Assembly: GCA_031276375.1 (NCBI GenBank)
Contig: JAISNE010000104.1
Coordinates: forward strand, 1 to 5,210
Direction: 5' to 3'
Source: Accumulibacter sp.
Lineage (GTDB): Bacteria > Pseudomonadota > Gammaproteobacteria > Burkholderiales > Rhodocyclaceae
DNA: 5,210 bases
In this document: one piece after another, positions 1-5,210 of the stretch
How positions within the stretch are numbered: position 1 is the first letter of the stretch
Layout of the letters: every line of letters begins with the position of its first letter
The notes under the pieces: model-generated
Database searches by the model: none
What the model was told of the DNA's origin: nothing
What the model saw: the letters and a program-made list of their open reading frames with translations, nothing else
Translations under genes and position numbers: made by a program

Positions 1-702
1 TTTCCCGGGTTTCCCGTTTTCCGCGCGGAACTCGTGCGCAGCTTCGAGGGCGCGCTGGCGCCGGTGGAACGGATGCGCGACGAGCTGACGCGCAAGGCGA
101 CGTTGACGCGCAAGGCGACGTGCGCCGAAGTGATGGCCGCGTCGCTCGCCGACAATCTGGCCAATCTGGAGACGATCCGGCAGAGCCTGCCGGCCGAGGC
201 TTGCGAGCGAATCGTCGCCGCCATTCTCGGCGCGCGGCGGGTGCTGGTCGTCGGCTTCGGCGCCAGCGGCTATCTCGCCGGCATGCTGGCGCACGGGCTT
301 GAACTTTACTGCGCGCAGGCGCAATCGCTGGCCGGCATCGGCGGCGCGGCGCACGGGGCGCGCACGCTGTTCAGGCTGCAAGCGCGGGATACGGTCATCG
401 TCATCGCCTTCCCGCGCTACGTGAAAGACAGCATCGTCATCGCGCGCAACGCCAGGGAACGCGGCGCGCGCATCGTCGCGCTGACCGATTCGCCGACCTC
501 GCCGCTCGCTCCGCTGGGCGATTTGACGCTGTACGTGCAGGCGGCGAGCCGCTTCAACGTGACTTCCGATTCGACCGCCCTGGCGGTGATCGAGGCCTTG
601 TGCGCGGCCGTCGCGCGGCATGCGAAAAATTCCGTGAAATCGGCCGCGGCCATGACCGAATCGGTTCTGCCCTGGCTGATGCGGGAGGATGGAACGGAAT
701 GA
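1..702 (+). CDS. MurR/RpiR-family transcriptional regulator, 5' truncated (HTH tail + SIS domain)
   Basis: The reading frame is open from base 1, so this gene enters from outside the window. The GTG at 34 is internal, because the residues before it (GFPVFRAEL) match the end of an RpiR-type helix-turn-helix domain. About 233 residues are visible; the family is usually about 280-300, so roughly the first 50-65, holding most of the DNA-binding domain, are missing. After a linker helix, a SIS (sugar isomerase) domain runs from about visible residue 75 to 205. It has a beta strand and a glycine-rich GFGASG loop (residues 85-90), a second strand ending in FPRY (137-140), and a RGARIVALTDSPTSPLA segment typical of RpiR regulators. 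Such proteins bind DNA as dimers or tetramers and respond to a small ligand through SIS. The usual Ser-rich phosphosugar loop is replaced by FPRY, so the ligand may not be a sugar phosphate. The stop codon overlaps the iaaA start, implying one transcript and possible autoregulation. The family call is firm; target and ligand are inferred. Confidence 0.88.
   Translation, partial: FPGFPVFRAELVRSFEGALAPVERMRDELTRKATLTRKATCAEVMAASLADNLANLETIRQSLPAEACERIVAAILGARRVLVVGFGASGYLAGMLAHGLELYCAQAQSLAGIGGAAHGARTLFRLQARDTVIVIAFPRYVKDSIVIARNARERGARIVALTDSPTSPLAPLGDLTLYVQAASRFNVTSDSTALAVIEALCAAVARHAKNSVKSAAAMTESVLPWLMREDGTE
86..121 (+). repeat. Perfect 18-bp tandem duplication inside the regulator gene
   Basis: Bases 86-103 and 104-121 are identical 18-mers in direct tandem. 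They keep the reading frame and encode LTRKAT twice in a row (visible residues 29-40). The repeat lies in the linker between the helix-turn-helix and the SIS domain. Identity at every base, wobble positions included, points to a recent duplication (slippage) rather than selected protein repetition. Confidence 0.95.
684..698 (+). promoter_or_regulatory. Ribosome binding site for iaaA, inside the regulator gene
   Basis: GGAGG at 684-688 lies 10 bases before the ATG at 699, within the last codons of the regulator. The spacing is slightly long but acceptable. It supports 699 as the start over the longer in-frame extension back to 600. The ATGA start/stop overlap suggests that ribosomes finishing the regulator also help to start iaaA. 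Confidence 0.65.
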
Positions 703-1686
703 ATCCGGTCATCGCCATCCACGGCGGCGCGGGCACCATCACGCGCAAGTCCCTGGACGCCGAACAGGAACGCGCCTACCGCGCCGCCCTCGACCATGCG
801 CTGCGGGGCGGCCAGCGCATCCTGGAACAGGGCGGCGGCGCGCTCGACGCGGTCACCGAAGCCGTTTTCCGCCTGGAGGAGTGTCCGCTGTTCAACGCCG
901 GCAAGGGCGCCGTGTTCACGCACGCCGGCACGCACGAGCTCGACGCCGCGATCATGGACGGGCGCACGCTGGCGGCCGGCGCGGTGGCCTGCGTGAAGTC
1001 GCTGCGCAACCCGATCCTGGCGGCGCGCCGGGTGATGGAGGATGGCCGGCACGTGCTGCTCGCCGGCGAAGGCGCCGAGGCGTTCGCCCGCGACGCCGGG
1101 CTGGAAACCGTTCCGCCCGATTACTTTTTCACCGAGGCGCGCCATGCCCAGTGGCGGCGCGCGCTGGCGGAAGGCCGTTCCGATCTGCTCGACCACGATG
1201 CCCAGGCGCTGGCCGCGCAAATGGAAACCAGCGCCGAAACCAGCATCGGCGGTAGCACCGGAATGGGCAAGGTGGGCACGGTGGGCGCCGTGGCGCTCGA
1301 CGCGCGCGGCGATCTGGCGGCGGCCACCTCGACCGGCGGCGTGACGGACAAGCGCGCCGGACGGGTCGGCGACAGTCCGCTGATCGGCGCGGGCTGTTAC
1401 GCCAACAATCGCACCGTGGCCGTTTCCTGCACCGGGACGGGAGAACATTTCATCCGCCTGCTGGCCGCCTACGACGTTTCCGCGCTGATGGAATACCGCG
1501 GCCTGCCGCTGGCCGAGGCGTGCGCCGCCGTGGTGCTGCGCAAGCTGCCGGCGATCGGCGGGCTTGGCGGCCTGATCGCCGTCGACAGCCAGGGCGAAGT
1601 CTGCCTGCCGTTCAACAGCGAGGGCATGTACCGGGGCGAGGCGCGCGCGGGCGGCGCGCGCTCGACGGCCATCTATCGGGACGATC

Positions 1687-1694
<8 letters not shown>
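699..1694 (+). CDS. iaaA: Isoaspartyl peptidase / L-asparaginase (Ntn-hydrolase)
   Basis: This 331-residue enzyme of the plant-type asparaginase family hydrolyses beta-aspartyl (isoaspartyl) dipeptides and, more weakly, L-asparagine, in the cytoplasm. Family members are made as a precursor that cuts itself before a catalytic Thr to give alpha and beta subunits. Visible marks are the N-terminal IAIHGGAGT (5-13), the [13 protein letters not shown] loop (61-73, matching the sodium-binding loop of E. coli EcAIII) and [11 protein letters not shown] with nucleophile Thr194. After it come Thr212 in ATSTGG, GRVGDSP with substrate-binding Arg222 and Asp225, GAGCYANN (230-237), and SCTGTGE with Thr245. 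The spacing of these residues from Thr194 equals that recalled for EcAIII (Thr179, Thr197, Arg207, Asp210, Thr230), so the enzyme looks complete. The pre-cleavage linker is about 15 residues longer than in E. coli. No signal peptide is seen. The start at 699 gives the normal family N-terminus. The gene is tightly coupled to both neighbours. In E. coli, iaaA (ybiK) also precedes gsiABCD and has been linked to CysB and glutathione use. Confidence 0.95.
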
Positions 1695-3585
<1,891 letters not shown>

Positions 3586-3593
3586 GTATTCCC

Positions 3594-3609
3594 GCCCGCG
3601 CGGGCTTTT
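3594..3609 (+). terminator. Terminator-like palindrome between gsiA and gsiB
   Basis: GCCCGCGCGGGC (3594-3605) is a perfect 12-base palindrome followed at once by TTTT (3606-3609). As RNA it can form a GCCC/GGGC stem with a GCGC loop, then a short U run. This resembles an intrinsic terminator, but the stem is short (4 bp with a 4-base loop) and the U run is weak. gsiB follows only 16 bases later and has no room for its own obvious promoter. A leaky attenuator, or a 3' end that protects gsiA mRNA, is more plausible than a full stop. Confidence 0.4.
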
Positions 3610-3612
3610 GAT

Positions 3613-3625
3613 AAAGGACGAATCG
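3613..3625 (+). promoter_or_regulatory. Ribosome binding site for gsiB
   Basis: AAAGGA at 3613-3618 is followed by 7 bases and then the ATG at 3626. This is the strongest and best-spaced ribosome binding site in the window, as expected for a binding protein made in excess over its transporter. It settles the gsiB start at 3626 rather than at upstream in-frame codons near 3551, which lie inside gsiA. Confidence 0.8.
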
Positions 3626-5179
3626 ATGAAGTCTTCCAACCGTCTGTCAGGTTTCCGGCGTCTGCTGATCGCCGGCTCGCTGGCCGCCGTTTCCCTGAGC
3701 ACTCCGGCTTTTGCCGCCAAGGACGTGGTGCTCGCCGTCGCCTCCACCTTCACCACGCTCGATCCATACGACGCCAACGACACCTTGTCGATGGCCGTGG
3801 CCAAGTCGTTCTACCAGGGCCTGTTCGGCTTCGACAAGGACATGAAGCTCATCAACGTGCTCGCCGAGAGCTACGAGCCGAGCGCCGATGGCCTCACCTA
3901 CACGATCCGGCTCAAATCCGGCGTCAAGTTCCACGACGGCACGGACTTTAACGCCAGCGCGGTCAAGGCCAACTTCGACCGCGTCACCAACCCGGACAAC
4001 AAGCTGAAGCGTTACGCGCTGTTCAACCGCATCGCCAAGACCGAGGCGGTCGATCCGCTGACCGTGAAATTCACCTTGAAGGAACCGTTCTCGCCGTTCA
4101 TCAACGTGCTGGCGCACCCGTCCGGCGTCATCATCTCGCCGGCGGCGATGCAGAAATACGGCAAGGACATCGCCTTCAACCCGGTCGGCACCGGCCCGTT
4201 CGTCTTCCAGGAATGGAAGCAGACCGACTACGTGAAGGTGAAGAAGTTCGACGGCTTCTGGCAGCCGGGCTTGCCGAAGGTCGACACGCTGACCTGGAAG
4301 CCGGTCATCGACAACAACACCCGCGCCACGGTCATGCAGACCGGCGAAGCCCATTTCGCCTACCCGCTGCCCTTCGAGCAGGCCGAGAAGCTCAAGCAGA
4401 ACGACAAGGTGGACGTCGTCGCCGGATCGTCGATCGTCCAGCGCTGGCTGGCGATGAACACCCTGCAGAAGCCGTTCGACAACGTCAAGGTGCGCCAGGC
4501 GGTCAACTATGCGATCAACAAGGAAGCCGTCGCCAAGGTCGCTTTCGCCGGCTACGCCGTTCCCGCCGAGGGGCCTGTCCCGCCGGGCGTGGAATACGCG
4601 CAGAGCTTCGGCATCTGGCCGTACGATCCGGTCAAGGCCAAACAGCTCCTGGCCGAGGCCGGCTACCCGAACGGCTTCGAAACGACGCTGTGGTCGGCCT
4701 ACAACCACTCGACGGCGCAGAAGGTGATCGAAGTCGCCCAGCAGCAGCTCGCGCAGGTCGGCATCAAGGCGCAGATCCAGGCGCTGGAAGCCGGACAGCG
4801 TGTCGAGCGCGTGGAAAGCTGGCAGGATCCGAAGACCGCCCCGGTGCGCATGTACTACATCGGCTGGTCGTCCTCGACCGGCGAAGCCGACTGGGCGCTG
4901 CGTCCGCTGCTCGCTTCCGAAGCCTGGCCGCCCGGACTGCTGAACACCGCCTATTACAAGAACGAACTGGTCGATGCCAACATCGCCAAGGCGTTGAACA
5001 CCACCGACAAGGCCGAGAAGGAAAAGCTCTACAAGGCCGCCCAGCAACAGATCTGGAACGACGCGCCGTGGGTCTTCCTGGTCACGGAAAAGATGCTCTA
5101 CGCCCGCGCCAAGAACGTCTCCGGCATCTACGTCATGCCGGACGCCTCGTATGAGTATTCGGAAATCGACATAAAGTGA
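3626..5179 (+). CDS. gsiB: Glutathione-binding periplasmic protein GsiB
   Basis: This 517-residue solute-binding protein (family 5, SBP_bac_5; E. coli GsiB about 512) captures glutathione or related peptides in the periplasm and delivers them to the GsiC/GsiD permease. Residues 1-30 form a Sec signal peptide: basic Arg6, Arg11 and Arg12, a hydrophobic stretch (13-24), and cleavage predicted after AFA (28-30), leaving mature AKDVVLAV. There is no lipobox Cys, so it should be soluble, and no Cys anywhere in the protein. The family signature is clear at about 80-119 ([18 protein letters not shown], then [12 protein letters not shown]). Segments recalled as near-identical in E. coli GsiB include [13 protein letters not shown] (43-55), [11 protein letters not shown] (58-68), PVGTGP (186-191), KPFDNVKVR (282-290), the NHSTAQKV segment (360-367) and STGEADWAL (417-425). 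These specific matches favour GsiB over the general DppA/OppA proteins. The gene is complete, 40 bases after gsiA. Substrate specificity is inferred from similarity and neighbours. Confidence 0.94.
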   Translation: MKSSNRLSGFRRLLIAGSLAAVSLSTPAFAAKDVVLAVASTFTTLDPYDANDTLSMAVAKSFYQGLFGFDKDMKLINVLAESYEPSADGLTYTIRLKSGVKFHDGTDFNASAVKANFDRVTNPDNKLKRYALFNRIAKTEAVDPLTVKFTLKEPFSPFINVLAHPSGVIISPAAMQKYGKDIAFNPVGTGPFVFQEWKQTDYVKVKKFDGFWQPGLPKVDTLTWKPVIDNNTRATVMQTGEAHFAYPLPFEQAEKLKQNDKVDVVAGSSIVQRWLAMNTLQKPFDNVKVRQAVNYAINKEAVAKVAFAGYAVPAEGPVPPGVEYAQSFGIWPYDPVKAKQLLAEAGYPNGFETTLWSAYNHSTAQKVIEVAQQQLAQVGIKAQIQALEAGQRVERVESWQDPKTAPVRMYYIGWSSSTGEADWALRPLLASEAWPPGLLNTAYYKNELVDANIAKALNTTDKAEKEKLYKAAQQQIWNDAPWVFLVTEKMLYARAKNVSGIYVMPDASYEYSEIDIK

Positions 5180-5194
5180 GCCGTTCGGGTCCGC

Positions 5195-5210
5195 GCGGGG
5201 ACGGCCCCGC
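5195..5210 (+). other. G+C stem-loop after gsiB, at the window edge
   Basis: GCGGGG (5195-5200) pairs perfectly with CCCCGC (5205-5210) around an ACGG loop, 15 bases after the gsiB stop. The window ends at the last paired base, so it cannot be seen whether a T run follows or the stem is longer. It could be a terminator, or a 3' stabilising hairpin in the gap before the expected permease gene gsiC. The rest of the 31 bases after gsiB holds no recognisable gene start. Confidence 0.4.

Noticed and set aside
34..36. GTG at 34 as the true start of the regulator
   Set aside because: The frame is open to base 1, and the upstream residues match the end of the RpiR helix-turn-helix, so the gene simply continues beyond the window.
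600..698. Longer N-terminus for iaaA starting at 600
   Set aside because: It would overlap the regulator by about 100 bases and add residues absent from the family. The ATG at 699 has a GGAGG site and gives the normal IAIHGGAG N-terminus.
3647..5047. A 466-codon minus-strand open frame opposite gsiB, and a similar one at 417-1817
   Set aside because: Same GC-driven shadow effect; composition is unnatural and the sense-strand genes have clear family motifs.

Overview
The window is a GC-rich, fully packed stretch of proteobacterial DNA, all genes on the + strand. It carries most of a glutathione/small-peptide import operon. The order is the C-terminal part of a MurR/RpiR-type regulator, then iaaA (isoaspartyl peptidase/L-asparaginase), gsiA (double ATPase) and gsiB (periplasmic binding protein). 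The window stops 31 bases after gsiB, so the expected permease genes gsiC and gsiD would lie just outside. The iaaA-gsiA-gsiB order matches the E. coli iaaA-gsiABCD (ybiK-yliABCD) locus. The strong G/C preference at third codon positions and the RpiR gene in front of iaaA fit a betaproteobacterium (Burkholderiales, Rhodocyclales or Neisseriales type) better than an enterobacterium; this is an inference from style, not a firm identification.

Layout: 1-702 regulator (5' truncated by the window edge); 699-1694 iaaA, starting inside the regulator's stop codon (ATGA); 1687-3585 gsiA, overlapping iaaA by 8 bases; 3586-3625 a 40-base gap with a G+C palindrome followed by TTTT and then a good ribosome binding site; 3626-5179 gsiB with a Sec signal peptide; 5180-5210 the start of the next gap, containing another G+C stem-loop. 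There is no gene-free stretch over 300 bases. No RNA gene, mobile element or CRISPR array was seen.

Working model: GsiB binds glutathione or related peptides in the periplasm, the GsiC/GsiD pore (not in the window) passes them through the inner membrane, and GsiA powers transport. IaaA cuts beta-aspartyl (isoaspartyl) peptides in the cytoplasm. The RpiR-type protein probably senses a product or substrate of this pathway and controls the operon, including itself.

I see no evidence for an undescribed system. The points worth a second look are local: a perfect 18-bp in-frame tandem duplication in the regulator's linker, a SIS domain that lacks the usual phosphosugar-binding Ser loop, and a terminator-like palindrome between gsiA and gsiB.
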